NCBI RefSeq assembly: GCF_001429285.1
Contig: NZ_LMJJ01000010.1
Span: forward strand, 53,086-117,085
DNA length: 64,000 bases
DNA from: Ensifer sp. Root278
GTDB taxonomy: Bacteria > Pseudomonadota > Alphaproteobacteria > Rhizobiales > Rhizobiaceae
Reading direction: 5' to 3'
This document shows, in pieces, positions 53,234 to 62,895 of the stretch. Within the stretch, counting starts at the first letter, position 1. The number at the start of each line of letters is the position of its first letter. Position numbers and translations under genes: made by a program. Under the pieces are notes generated by a model. That model made no database searches. It saw only the letters and a list, made by a program, of their open reading frames with translations, and was not told the DNA's origin.

Positions 53234-54217
53234 ATGGATGTCATGGTGATTGGAGCGGCCGGGATGGTTGGTCGCAAGTTGGTGGAGAAGTTCGCCTCAG
53301 AGGAAGGCGTGCTTGGCTACGATATTTCTAGGCTGACGCTGGTGGATGTGATCGAGCCGCCTGTGCCTCAAGGGCTGTCGCCAATTGCAAAGGCACTCGT
53401 GCTTGATCTTTCGACCGATGACGCCGCGGAGAAAGTCGTCGGTTTGCGGCCCGACGTGATCTTCCATCTCGCGGCGATCGTTTCCGGTGAGGCCGAGACT
53501 GATTTCGACAAGGGCTACAAGGTCAATCTTGACGGAACGCGGGCGCTGTTCGAGGCCATCCGCCACGAGAGTTTGCGGGAGCCCTACGTTCCGCGGGTCA
53601 TCTTCGCGTCGTCGATCGCCGTTTTCGGAAGGCCTTTCCCGGAAAAGATTGGCGACGAGTTCTTTACCACGCCACTGACGAGCTACGGCACGCAAAAGGC
53701 GATCTGCGAACTGCTTCTCGCCGACTATTCGAGGCGCGGCATTTTCGATGGCGTCGGCATCCGCCTGCCGACGATCTGCATCCGCCCCGGCAAACCCAAC
53801 AAAGCGGCGTCCGGCTTCTTTTCCAATATTCTCCGCGAGCCGCTCACAGGTCAGGAGGCGGTGTTGCCGGTGGACGAGAACGTACGCCACTGGTTTGCAA
53901 GCCCGCGTTCGGCCGTCGGGTTCTTCATTCATGCCGCGCGGATGGATACATCCGCGATCGGCCCGAGACGCAATCTGACCATGCCCGGCCTTTCCGCCCT
54001 CGTTGGTGAAGAGATCCAGGCCCTTCGGCGTGTAGCCGGTGAGAAGGCCGTCAAGCTCGTCCGCCGTGAGCCCGACCCGGTTATCCGCTCGATTGTTTCA
54101 GGCTGGCCGACCGATTTCGACGCGCGGCGTGCTTGCGAACTGGGTTTCAAAGCCGAAACCAACTTCGATGAGATCATCAGGATCCATATCGAAGATGAAC
54201 TCGGAGGACATATCTGA
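53234..54217 (+). CDS. denD: D-erythronate dehydrogenase
   Basis: A 327-residue extended SDR of the DenD family, which oxidises D-erythronate with NAD to 2-oxo-tetronate. The nucleotide motif is VIGAAGMVG (5-13), and the catalytic residues are Y151 and K155 (SYGTQK), with S127 in FASSIAVFG. The [19 protein letters not shown] segment is characteristic of the family. The neighbouring otnC, ltnD and otnI support this substrate assignment. It overlaps nothing; the next gene begins two bases after its stop codon. Confidence 0.85.
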   Translation: MDVMVIGAAGMVGRKLVEKFASEEGVLGYDISRLTLVDVIEPPVPQGLSPIAKALVLDLSTDDAAEKVVGLRPDVIFHLAAIVSGEAETDFDKGYKVNLDGTRALFEAIRHESLREPYVPRVIFASSIAVFGRPFPEKIGDEFFTTPLTSYGTQKAICELLLADYSRRGIFDGVGIRLPTICIRPGKPNKAASGFFSNILREPLTGQEAVLPVDENVRHWFASPRSAVGFFIHAARMDTSAIGPRRNLTMPGLSALVGEEIQALRRVAGEKAVKLVRREPDPVIRSIVSGWPTDFDARRACELGFKAETNFDEIIRIHIEDELGGHI

Positions 54218-54218
54218 G

Positions 54219-54995
54219 ATGGTTCGCGCTTTAAAATCCGGCGAAGGCAAGATCGCATTGGTGACTGGCGGCGGCACGGGCCTCGGACGCGGGATCGCCG
54301 AGGCCTTAAGTGCGGAGGGTTATACCATCGTCATCGCCGGCCGGCGCGCCGACGTGCTCGATAAAGCAGCTGGCGGCATAGCGGCGCAAACGGGAGGAAC
54401 CGTGCGGGGTGTCAGGGCCGATATCGGCGATCCCAATGCGGTCGTCCGCCTTTTCGAGGCGATCCGCACCGAGTTCGGCCGGCTCGACCTCCTGGTCAAC
54501 AACGCCGGCTCCAATGTGCCGGCCGTGCCGCTGGAAGAGGTGACCTTCGAGCAATGGAGCGGCATTCTTGCCGCAAACCTGACGGGTGCCTTTCTCTGCA
54601 CGCAGCAGGCGTTCCGACTGATGAAGGCGCAGGCGCCGCGCGGCGGGCGGATCATCAACAACGGCTCGATTTCGGCCCAGACGCCGCGGCCGAACTCAGC
54701 ACCTTACACGGCAACCAAGCATGCGATCACGGGGTTGACCAAGTCGACCGCACTCGACGGGCGCAAGTATGACATCGCCTGCGGCCAGATCGATATCGGC
54801 AATGCCGCGACCGACATGACGTCGAAGATGAATTCCGGGGTGTTGCAGGCGAATGGCGAGACCGCCAGTGAGCCGACGATCCCGGTCGCCCATATCGCCG
54901 CGGCTGTTGTCTACATGGCAAGCCTGCCACTGGAGGCGAATGTGCTGACGATGACGGTCATGGCGACGAAGATGCCGCTGGTGGGGCGGGGGTAA
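54219..54995 (+). CDS. Classical SDR oxidoreductase
   Basis: A 258-residue short-chain dehydrogenase with the TGGGTGLG cofactor motif (16-23), NNAG (94-97) and catalytic S150/S152 region, Y163 and K167 (YTATK). Translationally coupled to denD. The substrate is unknown; a second sugar-acid oxidation or reduction in the same pathway is likely. The end of the protein ([14 protein letters not shown]) is typical of a small group of sugar-acid locus SDRs. Confidence 0.85.
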   Translation: MVRALKSGEGKIALVTGGGTGLGRGIAEALSAEGYTIVIAGRRADVLDKAAGGIAAQTGGTVRGVRADIGDPNAVVRLFEAIRTEFGRLDLLVNNAGSNVPAVPLEEVTFEQWSGILAANLTGAFLCTQQAFRLMKAQAPRGGRIINNGSISAQTPRPNSAPYTATKHAITGLTKSTALDGRKYDIACGQIDIGNAATDMTSKMNSGVLQANGETASEPTIPVAHIAAAVVYMASLPLEANVLTMTVMATKMPLVGRG

Positions 54996-55093
54996 GGGCG
55001 GTCGAGAGGAAACTGGACGGGGTCTAAGAACGGCATGAGGCGGCCGCCGGACAGTCTGCCGATGTCAGATGAAATTCACAGGGAGGAAAGCAT

Positions 55094-56161
55094 ATGGCAG
55101 GCGTTGACTTCGTCGATGTCAGAAAATCATTCGGAGCCTTTCCCGTCATCAAGGGCGTGAACATCGAAATCGAGGATGGCGAATTCGTCATCCTTGTCGG
55201 CCCGTCGGGCTGCGGGAAATCGACGCTTCTGCGAATGTTGGCCGGGCTTGAAAACATTTCAGCGGGTGAGATCCGCATCGGCAACAAGGTGGTTAACGCC
55301 CTGCCGCCCAAGGATCGGGACATCGCCATGGTGTTCCAGAACTATGCGCTCTACCCGCATATGACGGTCGCCGACAATATGGCTTTCTCTCTTATGCTGA
55401 ACGGCTCGCCGAAATCCGAGATCGAGAAGCGCGTCGGCACCGCGGCCGGAATTTTGGGACTTTCCAAGCTGCTCGACCGCTATCCGCGCCAGCTCTCCGG
55501 CGGCCAACGCCAGCGCGTGGCCATGGGCAGGGCGATCGTGCGCGATCCGCAGGTGTTTCTCTTCGACGAACCGCTGTCCAACCTCGATGCGAAACTGCGG
55601 GTAGCAATGCGCGCCGAGATCAAGGAACTGCACCAGCGGCTGAAGACGACCACCGTCTATGTCACGCATGACCAAATCGAGGCGATGACCATGGCCGACA
55701 AAATCGTCGTCATGCATGACGGTATTGTCGAACAGATCGGCGCGCCGCTTGACCTCTACGACAGCCCCGCCAATCTTTTCGTCGCGGGTTTTATCGGTTC
55801 GCCAGCGATGAACATGATCAAGGGCAGGCTCGACCCGCAAAATCCGAAGTGCTTTATCGCAACCGATGGCATGGCGCTGCCAGTCGCGCGGTCGCCATCG
55901 GCGGCAAGAGGGCGTGATCTGATCTACGGCTTGCGGCCGGAATATATGTCGCTCGACCCGAACGGGTTTCCCGTGACCGTCGCGGTTATCGAGCCCACCG
56001 GCTACGAGACGCAGTTGATCGTGCGCTTCGGCGGCACGGACGTCACCTGCGTTTTCCGTGAGCGCGTGACCGCCCGGCCGGGCGAGGCAATCCACCTATC
56101 TATCGATGCCGATCATGTGCACCTGTTCGACGCCGAAACCGGCGTGCGGCTGACCGACTGA
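55094..56161 (+). CDS. Sugar ABC transporter ATPase (UgpC/MsmK type)
   Basis: A 355-residue ATPase: Walker A GPSGCGKST, Q-loop [18 protein letters not shown] signature, Walker [13 protein letters not shown]-loop VTHDQIEA, and a C-terminal TOBE domain. It is the first gene of a four-gene importer cluster (ATPase, binding protein, two permeases), and the GGGAGGAAAG ribosome site is strong. Confidence 0.92.
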   Translation: MAGVDFVDVRKSFGAFPVIKGVNIEIEDGEFVILVGPSGCGKSTLLRMLAGLENISAGEIRIGNKVVNALPPKDRDIAMVFQNYALYPHMTVADNMAFSLMLNGSPKSEIEKRVGTAAGILGLSKLLDRYPRQLSGGQRQRVAMGRAIVRDPQVFLFDEPLSNLDAKLRVAMRAEIKELHQRLKTTTVYVTHDQIEAMTMADKIVVMHDGIVEQIGAPLDLYDSPANLFVAGFIGSPAMNMIKGRLDPQNPKCFIATDGMALPVARSPSAARGRDLIYGLRPEYMSLDPNGFPVTVAVIEPTGYETQLIVRFGGTDVTCVFRERVTARPGEAIHLSIDADHVHLFDAETGVRLTD

Positions 56162-56312
56162 TACCGTCCCGTTTTGCGCTGCGCGAGGGAAGAGGAGCCC
56201 CTGACGCATCGGCCGGCATTCCGGCATTTCCAGAAGCCATTAACTCAGCATTCGCCAAACGGGACGGCGGGTGCCGGAAAGGATGATGTCCCGTGTCACC
56301 AGGAGGAGCATT

Positions 56313-57629
56313 ATGACTTTCAAGAGACGTGATTTTCTCACTGCGTCCGCCGCGCTGGCGGGGATCGCCGGGCTTTCGCCTTTCGGCATCCGCCCGTCTT
56401 TCGCGCAAGGGGCGGAGCCGGCCTACAAGCCGGAGGAAGGGGCGAGCCTGAGGCTGTTGCGCTGGACGCCCTTCGTCAAGGGTGACGAGGATGCATGGCT
56501 TGCCAATACCGCGAAGTTCACCCAAGCGACCGGCGTCGAGGTCCGCATAGACAAGGAAAGCTGGGAAGACATTCGCCCGAAGGCAGCCGTCGCCGCCAAT
56601 GTCGGTTCGGGGCCCGATCTGGTGATGTGCTGGTTTGACGACGCCCACCAATATCCCGACAAGCTCGTCGATCTGACCGAACTCGCCAACTACCTCGGCG
56701 GCAAATACGGCGGATGGTACGATGGCGTAAAGGGTTATGCTTCGCGCGGCGACAAGTTCATCGCCATGCCGCTGACGGCGATTGGCAACGCCGTCTGCTA
56801 TCGTGACAGCCATGTTAAGGCGGCCGGCTTCAGCGAATTTCCGAAGGAAACCGACGGGTTCCTCGAACTCTGCAAGGCGATGAAGGCCAAGGGAACGCCA
56901 GCCGGCTTCCCGCACGGCAAGGCCGTCGGCGACGGCAACAACTATGCCCATTGGTTGCTCTGGAGCCATGGCGGCAAGATGGTCGATGAAGGCGGCAAGG
57001 TAGTCATCAACAGCCCCGAGACGCTCAAAGCGGTCAACTATGCCAAGGCGCTTTACGAGACCTTCATTCCGGGCACCGAGAGCTGGCTCGACATCAATAA
57101 CAACCGGGCCTTCCTGGCGGGCCAGGTGTCGCTGACGGCGAACGGCGTCTCGCTCTACTATGCGTCGAAGAAGGACCCGGCGATGGCGGAACTTTCAGCC
57201 GACATCCGCACCACGAACTTCCCTGTCGGTCCGGTCGGCCAGAGCGTCGAGCTGCATCAGACCAGTTCGCTGCTGCTCTTCAGCCATACGAAATATCCGG
57301 AAGCTGCCAAGGCCTATATCAAATTCATGATGGAGGCCGACCAGATGAATGCCTGGATCACGGGCTCCAGCGCGTATTGCTGCCAGCCTCTCAAGGCTTT
57401 CGCCGACAATCCCGTCTGGACGTCCGATCCGATCCACGCGCCTTATGCGCGCGCCTCCGAAACGCTGCGCCCGAACGGTTATGCCGGCCCGCTCGGCTAT
57501 GCGTCCGCCGGCGTCATGGCCGACTACGTGCTGGTCGACATGTTCGCCACCGCGGTTACGGGGCAGATGACGCCGGAAGAGGCAATTGTAGAGGCTGAGC
57601 GCCGGGCAAACCGCTACTACCGGGTCTAA
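56313..57629 (+). CDS. Sugar ABC transporter binding protein with Tat signal
   Basis: A 438-residue family 1 binding protein. The start at 56313 (AGGAGGAGC upstream) gives a twin-arginine signal (KRRDFLTASAALAGIAGL) cleaved after SFA (about residue 33), so it is exported folded. Ligand-binding lobes follow (LRLLRWTPFVKGDEDAWLA, GPDLVMCWFDDAHQYP). The substrate may be a tetronate, tetronate glycoside or other sugar acid, judging only from the neighbouring genes. Confidence 0.88.
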   Translation: MTFKRRDFLTASAALAGIAGLSPFGIRPSFAQGAEPAYKPEEGASLRLLRWTPFVKGDEDAWLANTAKFTQATGVEVRIDKESWEDIRPKAAVAANVGSGPDLVMCWFDDAHQYPDKLVDLTELANYLGGKYGGWYDGVKGYASRGDKFIAMPLTAIGNAVCYRDSHVKAAGFSEFPKETDGFLELCKAMKAKGTPAGFPHGKAVGDGNNYAHWLLWSHGGKMVDEGGKVVINSPETLKAVNYAKALYETFIPGTESWLDINNNRAFLAGQVSLTANGVSLYYASKKDPAMAELSADIRTTNFPVGPVGQSVELHQTSSLLLFSHTKYPEAAKAYIKFMMEADQMNAWITGSSAYCCQPLKAFADNPVWTSDPIHAPYARASETLRPNGYAGPLGYASAGVMADYVLVDMFATAVTGQMTPEEAIVEAERRANRYYRV

Positions 57630-57663
57630 ATCCCAACATGGCCTGCATAGGCCGCTGAGACAA

Positions 57664-57692
57664 GGTATCGGCGGAAATGCCCCGCCGATACC
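57664..57692 (+). other. Intercistronic hairpin after the binding-protein gene
   Basis: GGTATCGGCGG (57664-57674) pairs perfectly with CCGCCGATACC (57682-57692) between the binding-protein and permease genes. It is not followed by T residues. This parallels the hairpin at 46562-46588. Confidence 0.6.
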
Positions 57693-57724
57693 CGTTCCCC
57701 AATCCGCTATACGGGAGATGTCCG

Positions 57725-58657
57725 ATGTCCACAGCGTCATCCAGGAAGCCGCCATCCGCGATGGCCTCGCTCATGCAGAACAGGAACGTGATTGGTTTCC
57801 TCTTCATGCTTCCGGCCGCCGTCTTCCTTGTCTGCTTCCTCACCTATCCACTCGGTCTCGGCGTCTGGCTCGGCTTTACCGACACGCGCATCGGTCGTGA
57901 CGGGGTGTTCATCGGGCTCGAAAACTACATCTTCCTTGCCGAGGACTCGGTCTTCTGGCTGTCGGTCTTCAACACGCTGCTCTACACGATTGTGGCGTCG
58001 ATCCTGAAATTCGTCTTCGGGCTCTGGCTGGCGCTGCTGCTGAATGAAAATTTGCCATTCAAGTCCTTCTTCCGGGCAATCGTACTCTTACCCTGGGTCG
58101 TTCCCACCGTGCTCTCGGCGCTGGCCTTCTGGTGGATCTACGATGCGCAGTTCTCGATCATTTCATGGTCGCTGATGCAGCTCGGCGTGATCGATAGTCC
58201 GATCAACTTCCTGGGCGATCCGGAGAATGCCCGAGCCTCGGTGATCGCAGCCAATGTCTGGCGCGGCATTCCCTTTGTCGCCATTTCGTTGCTGGCTGGC
58301 CTGCAGACCATTCCGGCCTCGCTGCAGGAGGCGGCGTCGCTGGACGGTGCAACGAGCTGGCAACGCTTCCGCTATGTGACGTTGCCGATGCTGACGCCGA
58401 TCATTGCCGTCGTCATGACCTTCTCGGTGCTGTTCACCTTCACCGATTTCCAGCTCATCTATGTGCTCACCAAGGGCGGGCCGGTAAACGCGACGCATCT
58501 GATGGCGACGCTTTCCTTCCAGCGCGGCATTCCGGGCGGACAGCTCGGGGAGGGGGCCGCGATCGCGGTGGCGATGATCCCGTTCCTCCTTGCCGCCATC
58601 ATGTTCAGCTTCTTCGGCCTGCAGCGGCGCAAATGGCAGCAGGGCGGCCAGGATTGA
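57725..58657 (+). CDS. Sugar ABC transporter permease (MalF type)
   Basis: A 310-residue permease with six helices and the EAA loop SLQEAASLDGATSWQRFRYVTLPML. The start at 57725 has CGGGAGATG upstream. It lies in the same operon as the ATPase and binding protein. Confidence 0.9.
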   Translation: MSTASSRKPPSAMASLMQNRNVIGFLFMLPAAVFLVCFLTYPLGLGVWLGFTDTRIGRDGVFIGLENYIFLAEDSVFWLSVFNTLLYTIVASILKFVFGLWLALLLNENLPFKSFFRAIVLLPWVVPTVLSALAFWWIYDAQFSIISWSLMQLGVIDSPINFLGDPENARASVIAANVWRGIPFVAISLLAGLQTIPASLQEAASLDGATSWQRFRYVTLPMLTPIIAVVMTFSVLFTFTDFQLIYVLTKGGPVNATHLMATLSFQRGIPGGQLGEGAAIAVAMIPFLLAAIMFSFFGLQRRKWQQGGQD

Positions 58658-58672
58658 TTGGGGAGAATGACG

Positions 58673-59572
58673 ATGACCACGACCGTGAAATCCGAAGACG
58701 CCGTTCTCACCGACGACGTGCAGGGCATGAGCTATCTCAACCGCCTGCCGCGCAGGATTGTGATGGTTTATCTGCCGATGGCAGTGTTCGTCTTCGTCCT
58801 GCTCTTTCCGTTCTACTGGATGGCGATCACGGCGATTAAGCCCAATTCGCAGTTGACCGACTACAACAACTACAGTCCCTTCTGGGTGGTCGGCCCGACG
58901 CTCGACCATATCAAGTACCTGCTGTTCGAGACGTCCTATCCGGGCTGGCTGTGGAACACGATGCTGGTGGCGACCTGCGCGACATTCCTGTCACTGGCGG
59001 CATCGGTCTTTGCGGCCTACGCGATCGAGCGGGTTCGGTTTTCGGGCTCGCGGCCGGTGGGGCTGCTGATCTTCCTCGCCTATCTCGTGCCGCCCTCGAT
59101 CCTGTTCATTCCGCTGGCCTTCATTGTCTTCAAGTTCGGCATCTACGATTCCAGGCTGGCTCTGATCTTCACCTATCCGACCTTCCTCATTCCCTTCTGC
59201 ACCTGGCTGTTGATGGGCTATTTCCGGTCGATCCCGTTCGAGCTCGAAGAGAGCGCGCTAGTGGATGGCGCGACGCGCTGGCAGATCCTGATCAAGATCA
59301 TCCTGCCGCTTGCTGTCCCCGGGCTGATATCGGCGGGCATCTTTGCCTTCACGTTGTCGTGGAACGAGTTCATCTATGCGCTCACTTTCATCCAGTCTTC
59401 GGAAAACAAGACCGTGCCGGTCGGCGTGCTGACGGAGCTGGTCCGCGGCGACGTGTTCGAATGGGGCGCGCTGATGGCCGGCGCGCTGTTCGGCTCGCTG
59501 CCGGTGGTGATCCTCTATTCCTTCTTCGTCGATTATTACGTCTCGTCCATGACCGGGGCCGTGAAGGAATGA
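58673..59572 (+). CDS. Sugar ABC transporter permease (MalG type)
   Basis: A 299-residue permease with six helices and the EAA loop ELEESALVDGATRWQILIKIILPL. I use the ATG at 58673; the ATG six bases earlier touches the GGGGAGA ribosome site. It ends the importer operon and is convergent with otnC. Confidence 0.9.
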   Translation: MTTTVKSEDAVLTDDVQGMSYLNRLPRRIVMVYLPMAVFVFVLLFPFYWMAITAIKPNSQLTDYNNYSPFWVVGPTLDHIKYLLFETSYPGWLWNTMLVATCATFLSLAASVFAAYAIERVRFSGSRPVGLLIFLAYLVPPSILFIPLAFIVFKFGIYDSRLALIFTYPTFLIPFCTWLLMGYFRSIPFELEESALVDGATRWQILIKIILPLAVPGLISAGIFAFTLSWNEFIYALTFIQSSENKTVPVGVLTELVRGDVFEWGALMAGALFGSLPVVILYSFFVDYYVSSMTGAVKE

Positions 59573-59596
59573 GTGCCTGCTTCAGGTGATCGCGCA

Positions 59597-60265
59597 TCAA
59601 TCGTGATCATGGTCGTGATGCGACGGCAGGTCGAGGCCGAAGGTCTTGGTGAGATCGTTGACCTGCGCCGGGGTGAGATAACGGGGGTTGAGGTTGCGCA
59701 GCAGGAGATAGAGCTTCGCCGTCTCCTCCAATTCCTCAGTGGCGAAAACCGCCGCCTCCAGGCTGTCGCCCGCGACGACCGGTCCGTGATTGGCCAGAAG
59801 CACCGACGAGTATTTTCCCGCCAGCCCGCGGATCGCGTCGGCCACCGCCGGATCGCCGGGACGATAGTAGGGGACCAGCGCGGTCTCGCCGGCGCGCATG
59901 AGATAGTAGGGGGTCATCGGCGGCAGGGCGGCGCGCGGATCGATCTCCGGCAGCATGGTCAGCGCCACCGCATGGGTGGAGTGAAGATGGACGATGGCGC
60001 GGGCACTGCCGCGCGTGTCGTAGAGCGCCGTGTGAAGCGGAATTTCCTTGGTCGGCTTGTCGCCGGAGAGGTGCCGGCCTTCGGCATCCAGCCTTGAGAT
60101 GCGGGCCGGGTCGAGGAAGCCGAGCGAGGCGTTCGTCGGGGTGACCAGCCAGCCGCCATCCTCCAGCCGCAACGATATATTGCCCGACGAACCGGGCGTC
60201 AGCCCGCGCTCGAACAGCGAACGGCCATAGCGGCAGATTTCTTCACGCAGGCGCGCGTCGGACAT
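59597..60265 (-). CDS. otnC: 3-oxo-tetronate 4-phosphate decarboxylase
   Basis: A 222-residue class II aldolase-fold enzyme that decarboxylates 3-oxo-tetronate 4-phosphate to dihydroxyacetone phosphate. The metal ligands are visible: E74 (KEIPLH), H93 and H95 (VHLHSTH) and H158 (LLANHGP), with the phosphate-binding GSSGNIS at 25-31. The His/Asp-rich tail (SHHDHDHD) is unusual. It is co-directional with the LacI gene that follows it upstream (gap 15 bases), so the regulator and enzyme form one unit. Confidence 0.88.
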   Translation of the reverse strand: MSDARLREEICRYGRSLFERGLTPGSSGNISLRLEDGGWLVTPTNASLGFLDPARISRLDAEGRHLSGDKPTKEIPLHTALYDTRGSARAIVHLHSTHAVALTMLPEIDPRAALPPMTPYYLMRAGETALVPYYRPGDPAVADAIRGLAGKYSSVLLANHGPVVAGDSLEAAVFATEELEETAKLYLLLRNLNPRYLTPAQVNDLTKTFGLDLPSHHDHDHD

Positions 60266-60280
60266 GACAGTTTCTCCCTA

Positions 60281-61279
60281 TCAGGCGGTTGCCCCTTCGA
60301 TCAGCTCGAAACCGAGATCGACGACCTGGGATGGCGCATTGGTGATGACAAGCTGTGCTGCCACCTGTCCGGTCGCGACGCGCGGCGTGCGGATGGTCGA
60401 GAGGGGCTGCGGCGTTGCCCGGCCGATATCGAGGCCGTTATAGCCGAAAATGGCAAGCTGCGAGGGGATCGCAATCCCCCGCGCCAGACAGTGAAAATAG
60501 CCGCCCAGCGCCATGTCGTCGTTGGAGAAATAGACCGCATCAAGATCGGGCGTCCGGGCGAGCAGCCGCTCCAGTCCCAGCCTGCCGTTTTCCACCGACG
60601 ATGCCCCGGAGAGAATTTCGCGATCGGCGAGGGGGGCGTCATGCGCGCCCAGCGTTTCGCAAAAGGCGGAAAACCGCTTGCTGGCGCGGGTATCGCGGTT
60701 GAGGTCGTGGCCGACATACCCGATCCGGCGATAGCCCCGCTTGAGCAGGAAAGCCGCGCTTTCGCGTCCGGCTGCGCGGTTGGAGAAACCGACCGCCAGA
60801 TCAAGCGCATCGCCGTCCAGATCGAGCAGCTCGACGATCCGGCAGCCGCTTGCGCGCAGCATCTTCACCGTGCCCTCCGTGTGCTCGTACCCCGCCAGCA
60901 TCACAGCCGCGGGCCGCCAGGCGAGCATTGCGGCGGCAAGCGCTTCTTCCTTCCCCGGGTCATAGTCGGTGACGGAGAAGACCGCCTGATACCGGTTTTC
61001 CTCCAGAACGGCGCTGGCGCCGCGCAGAACATCGGGAAAGACGATGTTGGATAGCGAGGGAATGACGAAGGCGACCAGGCGCGAAGCGGTGGAGGCGAGC
61101 GTTCCTGCGATCCGGTTCGGCACATAGCCGAGCCGCTCGACAGCAGCCATCACCCGGTCCCGCGTCTTGCCGGAAAACGAGCCGTGGTTGCGCAGCACCC
61201 GCGAGACCGTGCTCTCGCCGACGCCGGCCGCTTCCGCGACCTCGGCAAGCGTCACTGTCGCCTGGTGTTTGAATTCCAT
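60281..61279 (-). CDS. LacI-family transcriptional repressor
   Basis: A 332-residue regulator with an N-terminal LacI helix-turn-helix (TLAEVAEAAGVGESTVSRVLRNHG split across residues 9-32) and the hinge YVPNRIAGTLAS, then a periplasmic-binding-protein-like effector domain. I start at the ATG at 61279; a GTG upstream is possible. It is divergent from the MFS and ltnD genes, and three LacI-type operators lie between. The likely ligand is a tetronate or an early pathway intermediate. Confidence 0.88.
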   Translation of the reverse strand: MEFKHQATVTLAEVAEAAGVGESTVSRVLRNHGSFSGKTRDRVMAAVERLGYVPNRIAGTLASTASRLVAFVIPSLSNIVFPDVLRGASAVLEENRYQAVFSVTDYDPGKEEALAAAMLAWRPAAVMLAGYEHTEGTVKMLRASGCRIVELLDLDGDALDLAVGFSNRAAGRESAAFLLKRGYRRIGYVGHDLNRDTRASKRFSAFCETLGAHDAPLADREILSGASSVENGRLGLERLLARTPDLDAVYFSNDDMALGGYFHCLARGIAIPSQLAIFGYNGLDIGRATPQPLSTIRTPRVATGQVAAQLVITNAPSQVVDLGFELIEGATA

Positions 61280-61387
61280 AGTCACTTTCGACCCCACCTC
61301 GGGTGGGCGCTTCAGCCGCTAAGCCGTCATCCCTCTCCGATTGCGGTCCTCATTTTTCACCACTCTCTTCAAGAAGCAAGATTTTTT

Positions 61388-61455
61388 TGGCAGCGCTACC
61401 AATTTCGCGTTGGCAGCGCTGCCAAAATGGATTAAAGAAAATGGCAGCGCTGCCA
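61388..61455. promoter_or_regulatory. Three LacI-type operators
   Basis: The palindrome TGGCAGCGCTGCCA occurs at 61411-61424 and 61442-61455, and a one-base variant (TGGCAGCGCTACCA) at 61388-61401. The central GCGC and 14-base length fit LacI-family sites. Centre-to-centre spacings are 23 and 31 bases (about two and three helical turns), placing all three on one face of the DNA upstream of the MFS gene. Confidence 0.8.
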
Positions 61456-61511
61456 TTATTGGCCCGGCGTGCCGCGGAAGGAGACCGCGGCAACAATTGG
61501 AGGAGAATATC

Positions 61512-62828
61512 ATGACGCTGCAAACGCAGGCGCCAGTCGATGGCGCGTATGCCGCACAGACGGTGGAAGACCGGGCCTATGGCAAGGTATTCTGGAGAAT
61601 CGTTCCTTTTTTGATGCTGTGCTACGTGGTCGCCTATCTCGACCGCGTCAATGTCGGCTTCGCGAAGCTGCAGATGTCGAGTGAGCTCGGCCTATCGGAA
61701 GCGGCCTATGGCATCGGCGCAGGTATTTTCTTCATCGGCTATTTTCTGTTTGAAGTGCCGAGCAACATTATCATGAACAAGGTCGGCGCGCGGGTGTGGA
61801 TTGCCCGCATCATGGTCACTTGGGGCATCATTTCCGCCGCCTTCATGTTCACCTCGTCGGAAGCCGTCTTCTATGTCCTGCGTTTCCTGCTGGGCGTTGC
61901 CGAAGCGGGATTTTTCCCCGGCATCATTCTCTATCTGACCGCTTGGTATCCGGCCCATCGCCGCGCCAGAATCATAACCACCTTCATGTCCGCAATCCCG
62001 ATATCCGCCATTTTCGGTAATCCGCTGTCGGGTCTCTTGATGGACAGCTTCCATGGCACGCATGGTCTTTCCGGCTGGCAGTGGATGTTCCTGATCGAAG
62101 CCATCCCGGCCATCCTTTTCGGCGTCGCCACGTTCTTCTACCTTGATGATAAGATCCGTGATGCGAAATGGCTGAACGACGACGAAAAGCGTGTGCTGGC
62201 GGCCAATATCGAGGCGGAGAACCGGGCCAAGGCCTCGAGCCCGCACAGCATTGCCGGAACGCTGACGGACCGCCGCGTCTGGCTGATGTGCCTTGTCTAT
62301 TTCTGCTTCGTGCTTGGGCAATATGGCCTGAATTTCTGGATGCCGTCCATCGTCAAGGCCTCTGGTGTCAGCGGGAACCTGAATATCGGCCTGATTTCCG
62401 CTATCCCCTATATCTGCACCTTCTTCGCCATGCTGGCGCTCGGTCGCTCCGCCGACAGGCTGCGTGAACGCCGGTGGCACCTGGTCATCCCCGCGCTCAT
62501 CGCCGCCGGTGGTTTTGTCGCGGCAACGACGGCGACAAGCACGACGGTCTCAATCGTCTGCCTCTCGCTGGCTGCTGCGGGCGCCATCAGCTGCGCGCCG
62601 CTCTTCTGGTCGCTTCCGACGGCTTTTCTCGCCGGCACGGGAGCGGCCGCCGGCATCGCCTGGATCAATTCGGTCGGCAATCTCGCCGGGTTCCTCGGGC
62701 CGTTTCTGGTGGGCTATCTGAAAGATCTTACGGGCAGCAACAGCGCGGGCATGTATCTTCTCGCCGCAGCCCTGGTCATCGGTTCGCTGGCCGTGTTGAC
62801 GGTTCCGGCGAAAACCGTCAACCGCTAA
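61512..62828 (+). CDS. MFS transporter, anion:cation symporter family
   Basis: A 438-residue twelve-helix transporter of the ACS family (tartrate, glucarate and tetronate type): YVVAYLDRVNVGFAKLQM with the family motif in the first helix, and the loop YLTAWYPAHRRAR after helix 4. The ATG at 61512 follows GGAGGAGAAT; the longer open frame would run through the operators. It probably imports L-threonate or D-erythronate and is repressed by the divergent LacI protein. Confidence 0.9.
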   Translation: MTLQTQAPVDGAYAAQTVEDRAYGKVFWRIVPFLMLCYVVAYLDRVNVGFAKLQMSSELGLSEAAYGIGAGIFFIGYFLFEVPSNIIMNKVGARVWIARIMVTWGIISAAFMFTSSEAVFYVLRFLLGVAEAGFFPGIILYLTAWYPAHRRARIITTFMSAIPISAIFGNPLSGLLMDSFHGTHGLSGWQWMFLIEAIPAILFGVATFFYLDDKIRDAKWLNDDEKRVLAANIEAENRAKASSPHSIAGTLTDRRVWLMCLVYFCFVLGQYGLNFWMPSIVKASGVSGNLNIGLISAIPYICTFFAMLALGRSADRLRERRWHLVIPALIAAGGFVAATTATSTTVSIVCLSLAAAGAISCAPLFWSLPTAFLAGTGAAAGIAWINSVGNLAGFLGPFLVGYLKDLTGSNSAGMYLLAAALVIGSLAVLTVPAKTVNR

Positions 62829-62836
62829 ACACCAAT

Positions 62837-62862
62837 CCCTCCGGGTGGCAGCATCCGGAGGG
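62837..62862 (+). other. Hairpin between the MFS gene and ltnD
   Basis: CCCTCCGG (62837-62844) pairs perfectly with CCGGAGGG (62855-62862), 8 bases past the MFS stop codon, with a weak T-tract. It may attenuate transcription into ltnD. Confidence 0.5.
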
Positions 62863-62895
62863 CGGCTCTTTCCTTACAAGACTGGAGAACTCGTC

